The notes below the pieces were generated by a model. The model was not told where the DNA came from and searched no databases. It saw nothing but the letters and a program-made list of their open reading frames with translations. The position numbers and the translations under genes were made by a program. A stretch of 64,000 bases of DNA, taken from assembly GCA_052390275.1 (NCBI GenBank), contig JBQTHD010000023.1:1-64000 (forward strand), written 5' to 3'. Within the stretch, counting starts at the first letter, position 1, and every line of letters begins with the position of its first letter. Shown in pieces: positions 49,990 through 59,003 of the stretch. Source of the stretch: JBQTHD01 sp052390275 (GTDB lineage Bacteria > Actinomycetota > Acidimicrobiia > Acidimicrobiales > AC-14).

Positions 49990-50235
49990 TCAGATGTCGG
50001 AAACCATCCCGGGGGTTCCCATATCCACTTCGGAGCCCAGGCGCAGCTTGCTGGCCCGGCCGGCGGCGTCCAGGTCGAAGACCACCCGCTGGCCCTGCCG
50101 GAGCATGCGGAAGACCGACCCGGCCAGTGCGCCGGGAGCCATTTCGTATTCGGTCCGGGTCCGGTCGGCCAGAATGACGCCCTCGCCGGTTCCCGGGTCG
50201 TAACCCTTGACCACTCCCTGCACCGGACCTCCCAT
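49990..50235 (-). CDS. Small cold-shock-like beta-barrel protein
   Basis: The 81-residue product starts at ATG 50235: GPVQGVVKGYDPGTGEGVIL, then ADRTRTEYEMAPGALAGSVF and RMLRQGQRVVFDLDAAGRAS. The KGYDPGTGEGVI segment matches the first strands of cold-shock domains, but the RNP aromatic residues (FGF, VFVHF) are replaced, so nucleic acid binding may be different or absent. It overlaps the 5' end of thiL antisense by 29 bases. Confidence 0.65.
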   Translation of the reverse strand: MGGPVQGVVKGYDPGTGEGVILADRTRTEYEMAPGALAGSVFRMLRQGQRVVFDLDAAGRASKLRLGSEVDMGTPGMVSDI

Positions 50236-51241
50236 ACACACCCAATCGGCCCCGCACCCCCACACGGAGGTCCGTTCCCCATCGGGTGATGGGGGTGGCG
50301 GGAGGCTACCGGAGTCGGTGTTGTTGGCCTCGCTCGCCGCCCGGCTGCCGTCGGCGCCGGCGGGTACGGGCCAGATCTGGGTGGGTGACGACGCCGCAGT
50401 CGTCGCTCCGCCACCCGGCCCCCTTCTTCTGGCCGCGGATGTGGTGGTGGCTGGCGTGCATGCAGACCTGGCCTTTTGCGGTCTTGACGACCTCGGATGG
50501 AAAGCCATGGCGGTCAACGCGAGCGATATGGCCGCGATGGGGGGAACTCCAACCCACGCCCTGATCAGCATCAGTGGAGAACTGACCTCGGCCGGCCTGG
50601 ACCGGCTCTACGACGGCATCTCTGCCGCAGCCGAGGAGTACCGGTGCCCGGTGGTGGGTGGAGATCTCTCCGGTGGTTCCGGGCTGGTGGTGAGCGTGGC
50701 CATGACCGGCGACGGTTCCGGGCCCGGCCAACCCGTGTCCCGCTCTGGTGCCCGGCCGGGCGACATCGTCTGGGTCACCGGCCCCCTCGGTGCCTCGGCC
50801 GCCGGCCTGGCTCTGCTGGCAGCGGGGCGGGCGGCGGAGGCGCCCCATCTGGCCCAGGCCCATCGGCGCCCGCGGGCCCTGGTTGCCCACGGACGAGCGG
50901 CCCGGGCGGGTGGGGCCTCAGCCATGATCGACGTCTCCGACGGCCTGGCCCTGGACCTGAGGCGGCTGGCCGTCGCCTCGGAGGTGGACGTGCTCCTGGA
51001 TCGGGTGCCGGTGGCACCTGGGGTGGAACTGGCCGGCGCGGACCCGGAGAACTTCGCCCTCGCTGGGGGCGAGGACTACCAATTGGTCTTCGCCGGACCC
51101 GATCGCGACGCCATGGCTGCCGCCTTCTCTGCAGCCGGTTTGGACCAACCGATCGAGATTGGCCGGTGCCGCCCGGGGGTCGGCGAGGTGTGCTTGCGGG
51201 GCCAGCCCCTCGATCCAGTGGGTTGGCAGCATCGGTGGTAA
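50207..51241 (+). CDS. thiL: Thiamine-monophosphate kinase
   Basis: The 344-residue protein has the ThiL motifs GQIWVGDDAAVVAPPPG, LGWKAMAVNASDMAAMGGTP, VVGGDLSGGSGLVVSVAMTG and AMIDVSDGLALDLRRL. It converts thiamine phosphate to thiamine diphosphate with ATP. The first 30 residues are His/Pro-rich and overlap the antisense cold-shock-like gene, so a start further downstream is possible. thiD follows in the same direction about 150 bases later. Confidence 0.92.
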   Translation: MTTPCTGPPIHTQSAPHPHTEVRSPSGDGGGGRLPESVLLASLAARLPSAPAGTGQIWVGDDAAVVAPPPGPLLLAADVVVAGVHADLAFCGLDDLGWKAMAVNASDMAAMGGTPTHALISISGELTSAGLDRLYDGISAAAEEYRCPVVGGDLSGGSGLVVSVAMTGDGSGPGQPVSRSGARPGDIVWVTGPLGASAAGLALLAAGRAAEAPHLAQAHRRPRALVAHGRAARAGGASAMIDVSDGLALDLRRLAVASEVDVLLDRVPVAPGVELAGADPENFALAGGEDYQLVFAGPDRDAMAAAFSAAGLDQPIEIGRCRPGVGEVCLRGQPLDPVGWQHRW

Positions 51242-51392
51242 GGGCCGGCCGGCCGTGTCCGCGGCACCCGCCCGCACGGCTTCGAACTCGATTACCTCGG
51301 CCCCTCCGGCTCGGTCCGCTGGCTTCGGCCCCGACCGCTCAGCCCGACGGCTTCGGTCCCCCCAGCGACGGGACACAGGAGGCGGGGCGGTG

Positions 51393-52268
51393 ATGGAATC
51401 GCTTCTCGGGGAACCGTCGATGGGGCTGTCTGGCGCGGGTCAGATCCCGCGGGTGGCACTGACCGTGGCAGGGACGGACTCCTCGGGAGGGGCCGGGGTG
51501 ACGGCCGACTGCGCCACCTTCATCGCCCACGGCCTGTGGCCGGCCGTGGCGGTGACGGCGGTGACCGCTCAGAACACGCTGGGCGTGGGTGCCTGGGAAG
51601 CCACGACGCCGGAGATGGTCCGGGCCCAGATGTTGGCGGTGGCCGTCGACGTGGAGGTCGCCGCCCTCAAAACCGGCATGTTGGCCTCGGCGCAGACCGT
51701 GGCTTCGGTGGCCGAGACGGTGGCCGAGTTGGGCCTTGGGCCCCTCGTGGTCGACCCCGTGTGGGCCACCAGCCGGGGTCAGGCCCTCAACACCCCAGGC
51801 ACCAGAGCGGCGAACTCCGATCCGCCGGCAGATTTGGTCGAAGCCCTTCTTCGTTGGCTGATCCCGCTGGCCAAAGTGGTGACCCCCAACCTGGCCGAAG
51901 CGGCGGCGCTGTCGGGCCGGACCATCGGCGGTCGGTCGGACATGGTTGCCGCCGCGGCGATGATTCTGGAGGCCGGGGCGGCCGCGGTGATGATCACGGG
52001 TGGCCATCTGGCCGGTGATCGCAGCCCGGATCTGGTGATGACCGGCGATGGGACGCCGGCTTGGCTGGAGGGTCCCCGGTTGACCACGGCCAACACCCAC
52101 GGCACCGGCTGCGTCCTGTCGGCCGCCCTGTGCGCGGGCCTCGCCCAGGGCCTCGACGTCCTCGACGCCGCCCGCCAGGCCAAGGGCTTCGTCACCCGGG
52201 CGATCACAGGATCCCTGAGCCTGGGCATGGGCCCGGGCCCGGTCGATCCCCGGCCCCGGGTTTCATAG
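51393..52268 (+). CDS. thiD: Hydroxymethylpyrimidine (phosphate) kinase
   Basis: The 291-residue ribokinase-fold enzyme has ALTVAGTDSSGGAGVTADCA, ALKTGMLASAQTV, VVDPVWATS, VVTPNLAEAAALSG and the anion hole THGTGCVLSAAL. It phosphorylates HMP and HMP-P for thiamine synthesis, fitting with thiL. ATG 51393 and GTG 51390 are both served by AGGAGG at 51377-51382. The GTG has the better spacing. A longer frame from 51159 has no such site. Confidence 0.92.
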   Translation: MESLLGEPSMGLSGAGQIPRVALTVAGTDSSGGAGVTADCATFIAHGLWPAVAVTAVTAQNTLGVGAWEATTPEMVRAQMLAVAVDVEVAALKTGMLASAQTVASVAETVAELGLGPLVVDPVWATSRGQALNTPGTRAANSDPPADLVEALLRWLIPLAKVVTPNLAEAAALSGRTIGGRSDMVAAAAMILEAGAAAVMITGGHLAGDRSPDLVMTGDGTPAWLEGPRLTTANTHGTGCVLSAALCAGLAQGLDVLDAARQAKGFVTRAITGSLSLGMGPGPVDPRPRVS

Positions 52269-52297
52269 GACCTCCTCCGGCGGAGAGCAGGAGGCAA

Positions 52298-53329
52298 CTA
52301 CAGCGCCAGAACCTCGTGGGCGCCCTCCACGGTCAGACCGGGCTGCGGCCCGCCGCCGACCACGTGAATGCCGCCCTCGAGTCGGCCGGCGGCCAGGCCA
52401 TGGCGGGGCACCGTCAGGGACGCGGCCACGAACCAACCCCGCAATCCCAGGCATTCCACCTCGGCCACCGTGCCCGACGGGGTCTCGCCCCCGGCCACGC
52501 ACAGCCGATTTCCTCCCACCACGGCAATCCCACTTCTGGCCCGGGTAAGGGCCGCCTCCGCCCTCCAGGACGCCTCACCCGGGGCCCAGGACTCAACCGT
52601 TGGCACGTTGGACTCCAGCGAGTCGGTTCTGCCAGCAACCGCGTAGACCCGGTCGCCCAGGGTGGCTGCCCCCAGATGGTCGCGAGCCTGGGTCATGGGC
52701 GGGCCCGGTTTCCACCGGCCCGAACCGATGGTCAAGGTCTCGGTGGTGGTGCTCGCCGGGCCGCCGGGGGGCGTCCCCCCCAGGGCCACCAGTACATCGC
52801 CCAGGGCCGCCAGGCCCAGGCCCCCCCGGGCCGTGCCCATGGCCGGCTCGGACCGCCAAGCCGGCTCGGCTCCGCCAAGGCTCCATACGTCAGCCTTGGC
52901 CACCCACCGGTCACCGGCGCCGCCCTCGTATCCCCCGGCCAGCCACAACCGCCCGCCGGCTGCGGCCAGGCCGACGTGATGGCGGGCGGTGGGCAATGGG
53001 GGCAACGGGGTCCAAGCCGCAGATCCCGGGTCGTAGGAATGAACCAGATCGCTGGCCTGGCCCCGTTCGTCCAGCCCTCCCACCACCACCAGGCGGCCAT
53101 CGAGCACTGCCCCTGCCACCTCGGTCCGCGGCACCGGCAGTGGGGTCTCGGCGACCGACGACGGAAGCCCCCTCCCCGGATCGATCACCCCCGGCCCCGG
53201 GCCCGGGCCCGGTTGGGAGGGCGCCGGCCCGGCACACCCGGCGGCGGTCAGCACGCCGCTCAGAACCACTGCCCAGCCGCGTATGCCCCGGCCGAAGGTC
53301 GACGGGCGGGCCGGCGTCGGGAGCATCAA
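52298..53329 (-). CDS. Kelch-repeat lipoprotein
   Basis: The 343-residue protein has a signal ending in the lipobox LTAAGC and a Gly/Pro linker. About six Kelch blades follow: AVLDGRLVVVGGLDERGQAS, AAAGGRLWLAGGYEGGAG, AALGDVLVALGGTPPGG, ATLGDRVYAVAGRTDS, AVVGGNRLCVAGGETPSG and RLEGGIHVVGGGPQPG. Kelch propellers on the outer face usually bind ligands or act as galactose-oxidase-like or sialate-related proteins, but no catalytic residues stand out. It is convergent with thiD. Confidence 0.9.
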   Translation of the reverse strand: MMLPTPARPSTFGRGIRGWAVVLSGVLTAAGCAGPAPSQPGPGPGPGVIDPGRGLPSSVAETPLPVPRTEVAGAVLDGRLVVVGGLDERGQASDLVHSYDPGSAAWTPLPPLPTARHHVGLAAAGGRLWLAGGYEGGAGDRWVAKADVWSLGGAEPAWRSEPAMGTARGGLGLAALGDVLVALGGTPPGGPASTTTETLTIGSGRWKPGPPMTQARDHLGAATLGDRVYAVAGRTDSLESNVPTVESWAPGEASWRAEAALTRARSGIAVVGGNRLCVAGGETPSGTVAEVECLGLRGWFVAASLTVPRHGLAAGRLEGGIHVVGGGPQPGLTVEGAHEVLAL

Positions 53330-53472
53330 GGCGTTGCCTTTCGGTGATCGAGTGGTGGGTCAGTCGAGCCTTCGTCGGACCCCGGGTGGTGGCTGGTGTT
53401 GGGGAACCCCAACCAGGTGGCAACCAGCCCTCGTGGCCGACGCCCACCTACATCACTGGTGTAAGTTTAGGC

Positions 53473-53718
53473 GTGCGTCGCTTCCAGATGATGATCGACG
53501 ATGAGCTCGACGGGGCGCTGGAGTCGCGAGCAGCGCAGGAGGGTGTTTCCAAAGCCGAACTGCTTCGCGAGTACGCCCGCGAGCGGCTCCTGGGGCAGCC
53601 GCTCGTTGCCACCGATCCAGTCTGGGCATTGATGGGCAGCGTGAGCGGCCCGGATGACTACTCGGATTTGGCCGGCCCGGTGTCGGAGAACGTCAACGAA
53701 GCTTTGTACGGCCGTTGA
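53473..53718 (+). CDS. Ribbon-helix-helix antitoxin (VapB-like)
   Basis: The 81-residue product from GTG 53473 has RRFQMMIDDELDGALESRAA and EGVSKAELLREYARERL, a ribbon-helix-helix DNA-binding start, then an acidic tail (DYSDLAGPVSENVNEALYG). It precedes a PIN toxin gene with a four-base overlap (TTGA). A short AT-richer stretch (GTGTAAGTTTAG) sits directly before the start and could be its promoter. Confidence 0.85.
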   Translation: MRRFQMMIDDELDGALESRAAQEGVSKAELLREYARERLLGQPLVATDPVWALMGSVSGPDDYSDLAGPVSENVNEALYGR

Positions 53719-54119
53719 TATTCGTCGACACCTCCTTTTGGTACGCCTACGCCGTCAGCGGTGACCCTCAAAGCACCAGCGCGGCCGCCCTGTTGGCCCG
53801 GTACGGGCCTCGGCGCCAGTTGATCACCTCCGATCGCGTCTGCGAGGAGACCTGGACCCTGCTCGCGCGACGTCAAGGGCACCGGGCGGCGGTGGCATTC
53901 GCTGACGCCATCCGATCGCCCGAGACTCACGTGCGTACTCGCCAGGTGGACCGAGATTCGGCCGAGAAGGCATGGGCATGGCTACGACGGCGTGACGACC
54001 GGGAGTTCTCCTTTGTTGACGCCAGCAGCTTCGCCATGATGACGTCGCTGGGCATTACCGAAGCGCTGGCCTTTGACGGGGATTTCAGCGCCGCCGGGTT
54101 CGTGGAGCTACGGCACTAG
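53715..54119 (+). CDS. VapC-type PIN-domain toxin
   Basis: The 134-residue PIN domain has the first Asp in MIFVDTSFWYAYAVSGDP, Glu in RVCEETWTLLARRQ, Asp in FSFVDASSFAMM and the last Asp in ALAFDGDFSAAGF. All metal ligands are present. The TTG start overlaps the antitoxin stop. It is not closely similar to the PIN toxin at 30.7 kb, so they are independent modules. Confidence 0.9.
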   Translation: MIFVDTSFWYAYAVSGDPQSTSAAALLARYGPRRQLITSDRVCEETWTLLARRQGHRAAVAFADAIRSPETHVRTRQVDRDSAEKAWAWLRRRDDREFSFVDASSFAMMTSLGITEALAFDGDFSAAGFVELRH

Positions 54120-54152
54120 CACTAGCAGGCTCAAACTAAGAGAACATCGTGC

Positions 54153-56057
54153 GTGGACTTGGCTGCGGTGATTCTGGAGGGGGGAGGTAGTGTCCGGAGC
54201 GGAATGGCGACGCTCACTTCCCTGGACCAGGGCGGGCTGCGTTTGGCCATGGTCGGGTTTCGAGACCTTCTCCGGCTCAATCGGGAGCGCCTCAACCGGC
54301 TGAACGTATATCCGGTGCCCGATGGGGACACCGGAACCAACATGACCCTCACCCTTGATTCGGTGGTGGCGGAGTTGGAGTCGGCGCCACTGGGTTTGCC
54401 CGAGACCTGCGAAGCCATCAGCCGGGGTTCGCTCATGGGGGCCCGGGGAAACTCGGGGATCATCGTCTCCCAGATCCTGCGCGGCCTGTGCGAGTCCCTG
54501 GCCCGCTCCCCCCAGGCGATCTTGGCGGGTGAGCCCGGCGTCGACGGTCCCGCCTTGGCCCTGGCCCTTCGGGCCGCCAGCGATGCCGCCTATCGGGCGG
54601 TGATGACCCCGGTGGAGGGCACCATCCTCACCGTGGTGAGGGCCGCGGCCGATTCGGCCTCGGAGGCCGCGGCCGAGGGGGCCACCCTGACCGGGGTGGT
54701 GGAGCGGTCCCGCCTGGGAGCCGGGCGGGCCCTGGCCCGGACCCCGGAGTTGCTGCCGGTGCTGGCCCAGGCCGGCGTGGTCGATTCCGGCGGATCTGGC
54801 CTGGTGCTTTTGCTCGATGCTCTATCGGCGGTGATCTCGGGGACCGAGGTGCTGGCGGCGGGAACTCTCGACGGCTGGGTGGCGGGGAGCGAGGCGGCGG
54901 CCGCTGCTGGTCCCTTCGTTCCCAGCCAGGGCGCCGACTCCCATAGCGAGGCAACGACCGGGAGTGGCGGGGAGGGCTCGGGTCCCCGTTTCGAGGTGAT
55001 GTATCTGCTCGACGCGCCCGATCAGCGAATCGACGAACTCAAAGCCACCTGGTCGACCCTGGGGGACTCCATCGTGGTGGTCGGCGGCGGCGGCCTCTGG
55101 AACTGTCACGTCCATACCGACGAGATCGGACCGGCCATCGAGGCGGGGATTGCCATCGGCCGTCCCAGCCGGATCCGGGTCGAGGATCTGGCCGGTCAGG
55201 TGGCGGAGGAGGCGTGGGTGCGCGAGCACATGGCCTCGGGTGCCCACAGCCGAACGGGTGACGGCCGAACGGGTGACAGCCGAACGGGTGACGGCCGAAC
55301 GGGTGACAGTCATGGTGACGTGGCCGGATTCCACGCATCCCGGCTGCCGACCGTGGTCGCTGACCGTCCCCTTCCCCCGGCCATGGGCGAGGTGTCGAGG
55401 ATCGCCTGTGCCGTGGTGGCCGTGGCCGCAGGGGACGCGGTGGGTCCCGCCCTTCGGGACCTGGGGGTCTCGGTGGTGGTGACCGGAGGTCAAACCATGA
55501 ACCCGTCCACCCGGGAGATCCTCGCCGCCGTCGAGTCCACCGGCGCCCCCGGGGTCATCATCCTGCCCAACAACCGCAACGTGGTGGGTACAGCCGAGGC
55601 GGTCCCGGCCCTGGCCAGCATCGACGTCGGGGTGGTGCCCACCCGAACCCTGGTGGAAGCTCTAGCCGCCCTGTTGGTCTTTGATCCAGGTGCAGGAGCC
55701 GAGGAGAACCACCGGTCGATGACGGCGGCGGCCCGCTCGGTGGTGGCGGGCGAGGTACTCCGGGCCGTCCGCGCCGCCAACCTCGACGCGGGCGCCGTCC
55801 GGGCGGGGGACTACCTGGGTTTCAAAGGCGGCGACGTGAAGGTGGTCGACGCCGATCTGGCCGAGGCCACCTGCCGGCTGGCCGAGGAACTGCTCGACCC
55901 CGGCCACGGGCTGCTCACGGTCGTCACGGGTTCGGGGTCCACCGCCGAGGCCACCGCCGCCTTGGAGTCATGGTTGGAGCGGGTGCACCCGGGGGTGGAG
56001 ATGGAAGTTCACGCCTGGGGCTTCCCCCACGCCGCCTACGTACTGGGTGCCGAATAG
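54153..56057 (+). CDS. DAK2/DegV-type protein (FakA-like)
   Basis: The 634-residue protein has a DAK2 ATP-binding domain (RLNVYPVPDGDTGTNMTLTL, RGSLMGARGNSGIIVSQILR), a middle domain (VMYLLDAPDQRIDELKATWS, LWNCHVHTDEIG) and a C-terminal nucleotide/lipid region (VVVTGGQTMNPSTREILAAV, VIILPNNRNVVGTAEAV). FakA phosphorylates fatty acids bound to FakB. No FakB gene is adjacent. A 15-bp repeat encoding RTGDG/RTGDS units lies near residue 365. recG follows directly, as in many Gram-positive genomes. Confidence 0.9.
   Translation: MDLAAVILEGGGSVRSGMATLTSLDQGGLRLAMVGFRDLLRLNRERLNRLNVYPVPDGDTGTNMTLTLDSVVAELESAPLGLPETCEAISRGSLMGARGNSGIIVSQILRGLCESLARSPQAILAGEPGVDGPALALALRAASDAAYRAVMTPVEGTILTVVRAAADSASEAAAEGATLTGVVERSRLGAGRALARTPELLPVLAQAGVVDSGGSGLVLLLDALSAVISGTEVLAAGTLDGWVAGSEAAAAAGPFVPSQGADSHSEATTGSGGEGSGPRFEVMYLLDAPDQRIDELKATWSTLGDSIVVVGGGGLWNCHVHTDEIGPAIEAGIAIGRPSRIRVEDLAGQVAEEAWVREHMASGAHSRTGDGRTGDSRTGDGRTGDSHGDVAGFHASRLPTVVADRPLPPAMGEVSRIACAVVAVAAGDAVGPALRDLGVSVVVTGGQTMNPSTREILAAVESTGAPGVIILPNNRNVVGTAEAVPALASIDVGVVPTRTLVEALAALLVFDPGAGAEENHRSMTAAARSVVAGEVLRAVRAANLDAGAVRAGDYLGFKGGDVKVVDADLAEATCRLAEELLDPGHGLLTVVTGSGSTAEATAALESWLERVHPGVEMEVHAWGFPHAAYVLGAE
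55251..55310. repeat. 15-bp tandem repeat in the FakA-like gene
   Basis: Four copies of CGAACGGGTGACGGC / CGAACGGGTGACAGC encode a hydrophilic RTGDG/RTGDS linker between the middle and C-terminal domains. Confidence 0.9.
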
Positions 56058-56120
56058 CCCCGTCCCGGCCGCAATGGCCGGGAAGCGCTTTAGGCTCGGC
56101 GCGGCCCTGATTCGGGCCTG

Positions 56121-58322
56121 GTGACGGCCGAGCCGTTGGCCCCGGCCGGGCGGCGGCTGGCTCAGTTGGCCAGGATCGGTGTGGCCGAACTGGCCGGCAT
56201 CGGACCCAAACGGGCGGCCGCGCTGGCCGAGGCGGGCGTGGAAACGGTGGCAGACCTCATCAGCCTCTACCCCCGGCGCTACGTGGACCGGACCCGCCAA
56301 GCGTCGGTGGCTGACCTGGAACCCGGCCAGGAAGCCCTGCTGGTCGTCACCGTGAAGCGGGTGGAGACCCGTCGCACCCGCAATCGGCGGGTGATGGTCG
56401 AGGTGGACGCTTTCGATGGAACCGGCTACCTGCGGGCGGTGTTCTTCAACCAGGCGTGGAGGGCCCGCCAGCTTTCGCCGGGAATACAAGCGGTCGTGTT
56501 CGGCAAGCTGGAGCGTTTCCGGGGACGCCATCAGATGACCAACCCCGTGGTGGATCTGATCGGCGATCGCACCGGGAGGATCATTCCGGTCTATCCCCTT
56601 TCGGAGCGGTCAGGCCTGGCCAGTTGGGAGTTGGCCGCGGCGGTGACCGAGGCCCTGGAACGGGCCGGCCCGTTCGCCGACCCCCTGCCCGAGCGGTGGC
56701 GAAAGGAGTTGGACCTGGTCACCCGGACGGCGGCGGTGAACCAGATCCACGCTCCCGACTCCATGGCCGCCGCCGTTGTCGCCCGCCGCCGGTTGGTCCT
56801 CGATGAGCTTTTGCGGCTGCAACTCGCCCTGGTCCTGCGTAAGAAGGCGGCGGAGCGCCAAGCCCGGGGTATCCGCCATGAGGTGCCGTCGCCGCTGGTG
56901 GAGGCCTTTCATCGGCGCCTCCCCTTCCCCTTGACCGGGGCCCAGACCAGGGCCATTGCCGACATCAACGCCGATCTGGCCGGCCCGCATCCCATGCACC
57001 GGCTGCTCCAGGGCGACGTGGGAGCGGGCAAGACCCTGGTGGCGGTGTCGGCCCTTCTGGTCGCCGTGGCCGGGGGATATCAGGGGGCGCTCATGGCCCC
57101 CACCGAGGTTCTGGCCGAGCAGCACGCCCTGGGTATCCGGCCGTTGCTGGCCGGGTTCGATCTGGACGATGCCGGACGCCTGGGCGGCCGCCGCCCGCTT
57201 TCGGTGGGCCTGCTGACGAGCCGGACGGCGGCGGCGGAGCGGCGGCGTCTCCTGGCCGACGTGGCCTCGGGGGCCTGTGACCTACTGATTGGGACCCATG
57301 CGCTGATATCAGACGGAGTGGAGTTCGCTTCGCTGGGGGTGGTCGTGGTGGACGAGCAGCATCGCTTCGGAGTGGACCAGCGCGCCGCACTACGGGCCAA
57401 GGGAGCCGACCCCGATGTCCTGGTCATGACCGCCACCCCCATTCCCCGCACCGCGGCCATGACCGTTTACGGGGACCTGGACGTGACCGTGCTCGACGAG
57501 TTGCCACCGGGTCGCACCCCAATCGTCACCAAGTGGCTCCGGCCTCCCGCCGCCGATCCGGCCGATCCGGCCGCCCCGGCCGCCCCGGCCGCACCGGCCG
57601 GGCAGATGCAGTTGGAGGACTGGGCGGCGGAGGCCTATGCCAAGGTGGCCGAGGAGGTGGCAGCCGGCCACCAGGCCTTTGTGGTCTGCCCATTGGTGGA
57701 GGGATCGGTCCGGGTGGAGGCAGCCTCGGCCACCGGGGAGTGGGAGTGGCTGTCGGCCCAGGTGTGGCCGGCGCTGCGAGTGGGCCTGCTCCATGGCCAG
57801 TTGGCCCCCTCGGCGCGAGAGGCGGTGATGGACACCTTCCGGCGGGGCGAGTTGGACGTTCTGGTGGCCACCACGGTGATCGAGGTCGGGGTGGACGTTC
57901 CCAACGCCACCGTCATGGTCATCACCGACTCCGACCGGTTCGGCATGGCTCAGTTGCACCAGTTGCGCGGTCGGGTGGGCCGGGGTGTTTCCACGTCATG
58001 GTGTTATCTGCTGAGCCGGTCGACCACGCCGGAGGCGGCGGCCCGGCTGGCCGCGTTGGAGTCCACCACCGATGGGTTCGCGCTAGCCGAGGTCGACCTG
58101 GATCTGCGGGGCGAGGGAACCGTGCTGGGAACCCGCCAGAAGGGCCGCAACGACCTGAAATTGGCCTCGCTGCGAAGAGACGCCGAATGGGTGGCCCGGG
58201 CCCGGACCGTTGCTTTCGACATCGTCAACGCTGATCCCGGCCTTGAGCGTCATCCGCTGCTGAAGGAAGAACTGGGGCTGCTTTTGGACCCCGGCGAGGC
58301 CGAGTACCTGTTCCGCAGTTGA
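56121..58322 (+). CDS. recG: ATP-dependent DNA helicase RecG
   Basis: The 733-residue helicase has an N-terminal wedge/OB part (LYPRRYVDRTRQASVADLEP), Walker A (LLQGDVGAGKTLVAVSALLV), the DEQH box (VVVDEQHRFGVDQR), TATPIPRTAAMTVYGDLDV, and motif VI (QLRGRVGRGVSTSWCYLL). It remodels stalled forks and branched DNA. A Pro/Ala-rich insert (PADPAAPAAPAAPAG) occurs in the second RecA-like domain and is not found in standard RecG. GTG start 64 bases after the FakA-like stop. Confidence 0.95.
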   Translation: MTAEPLAPAGRRLAQLARIGVAELAGIGPKRAAALAEAGVETVADLISLYPRRYVDRTRQASVADLEPGQEALLVVTVKRVETRRTRNRRVMVEVDAFDGTGYLRAVFFNQAWRARQLSPGIQAVVFGKLERFRGRHQMTNPVVDLIGDRTGRIIPVYPLSERSGLASWELAAAVTEALERAGPFADPLPERWRKELDLVTRTAAVNQIHAPDSMAAAVVARRRLVLDELLRLQLALVLRKKAAERQARGIRHEVPSPLVEAFHRRLPFPLTGAQTRAIADINADLAGPHPMHRLLQGDVGAGKTLVAVSALLVAVAGGYQGALMAPTEVLAEQHALGIRPLLAGFDLDDAGRLGGRRPLSVGLLTSRTAAAERRRLLADVASGACDLLIGTHALISDGVEFASLGVVVVDEQHRFGVDQRAALRAKGADPDVLVMTATPIPRTAAMTVYGDLDVTVLDELPPGRTPIVTKWLRPPAADPADPAAPAAPAAPAGQMQLEDWAAEAYAKVAEEVAAGHQAFVVCPLVEGSVRVEAASATGEWEWLSAQVWPALRVGLLHGQLAPSAREAVMDTFRRGELDVLVATTVIEVGVDVPNATVMVITDSDRFGMAQLHQLRGRVGRGVSTSWCYLLSRSTTPEAAARLAALESTTDGFALAEVDLDLRGEGTVLGTRQKGRNDLKLASLRRDAEWVARARTVAFDIVNADPGLERHPLLKEELGLLLDPGEAEYLFRS

Positions 58323-58328
58323 CGCCAC

Positions 58329-59003
58329 TTAGGGCTTGCCCAATGTTCGGAGCACCGTTTCGGCTGAGACTCGCTGCCAGATGTTGTGGGCCCCGGGGAT
58401 GGTTGTCACGCTGACGTGGGGACCCTTGACCCGGGGCGGCCCGACGATCTCGTCGCTGCCGGCGGCGATGACGCGGTAGTCGAACTTCGCCTTGGTGGGT
58501 ATCACGGCGCCGGTGGGCACGGCGCCAGCGGTGGCCTGGCGCAACCAGGGGGTGGACCAGGTGGTGACCGGGACGATCCCCACCGCCCGACCGATCCTTT
58601 GGGGATTCCGCTCGGCCCAGTTCATCAGAGCGGCTCCACCCATGCTCAGCGCCACAACCCGCACAGGCCGACCCGGGGAGTACCGATCCGCCAGCCGGTT
58701 CAACTCGCTCACCGCGCAGCCCGAGCCCCAGTTGAGCGGGCCACACAGGTCGGACATGACCACCGACCACCCGGCCGCGGCGAGGGCTTCCAGCAGGTCG
58801 AGCCGCAGCGGTCGGGCCACCGTTTCGTTGGCCGCGTGCAGGTAGATGACCACGGGCCGCCCACACCTGTCGTTCCACACCCGCAACCCGGCCGCAGCCG
58901 TGTCCCGGCACGGCTCGGTTGGTGCGGCTGCGGCAGCGGGCGTCGCGCCGGATCCCAGGGTCAGACCGCTGGCCAGGGCCAGGGCCACTACCGTCCGGCC
59001 CAT
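58329..59003 (-). CDS. Secreted alpha/beta hydrolase
   Basis: The 224-residue protein starts at ATG 59003 with a signal peptide (TVVALALASGLTLGSGATPA). The fold is shown by GRPVVIYLHAANETVARPLR and the nucleophile elbow VVALSMGGAALMNWAERNPQ (Ser in LSMGG, so the first Gly of the usual G-x-S-x-G is replaced), an Asp in RVIAAGSDEIVGP and a His in TTIPGAHNIWQR. Two cysteine pairs fit an exported enzyme. Substrate unknown. Its ATG and that of rsmD share the bases CATG, so both genes start on the same spot on opposite strands. Confidence 0.82.
   Translation of the reverse strand: MGRTVVALALASGLTLGSGATPAAAAAPTEPCRDTAAAGLRVWNDRCGRPVVIYLHAANETVARPLRLDLLEALAAAGWSVVMSDLCGPLNWGSGCAVSELNRLADRYSPGRPVRVVALSMGGAALMNWAERNPQRIGRAVGIVPVTTWSTPWLRQATAGAVPTGAVIPTKAKFDYRVIAAGSDEIVGPPRVKGPHVSVTTIPGAHNIWQRVSAETVLRTLGKP

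Noticed and set aside
50207..50300. Riboswitch (TPP type) before thiL
   Set aside because: I could not find the conserved TPP core pieces. The region is coding on the other strand.
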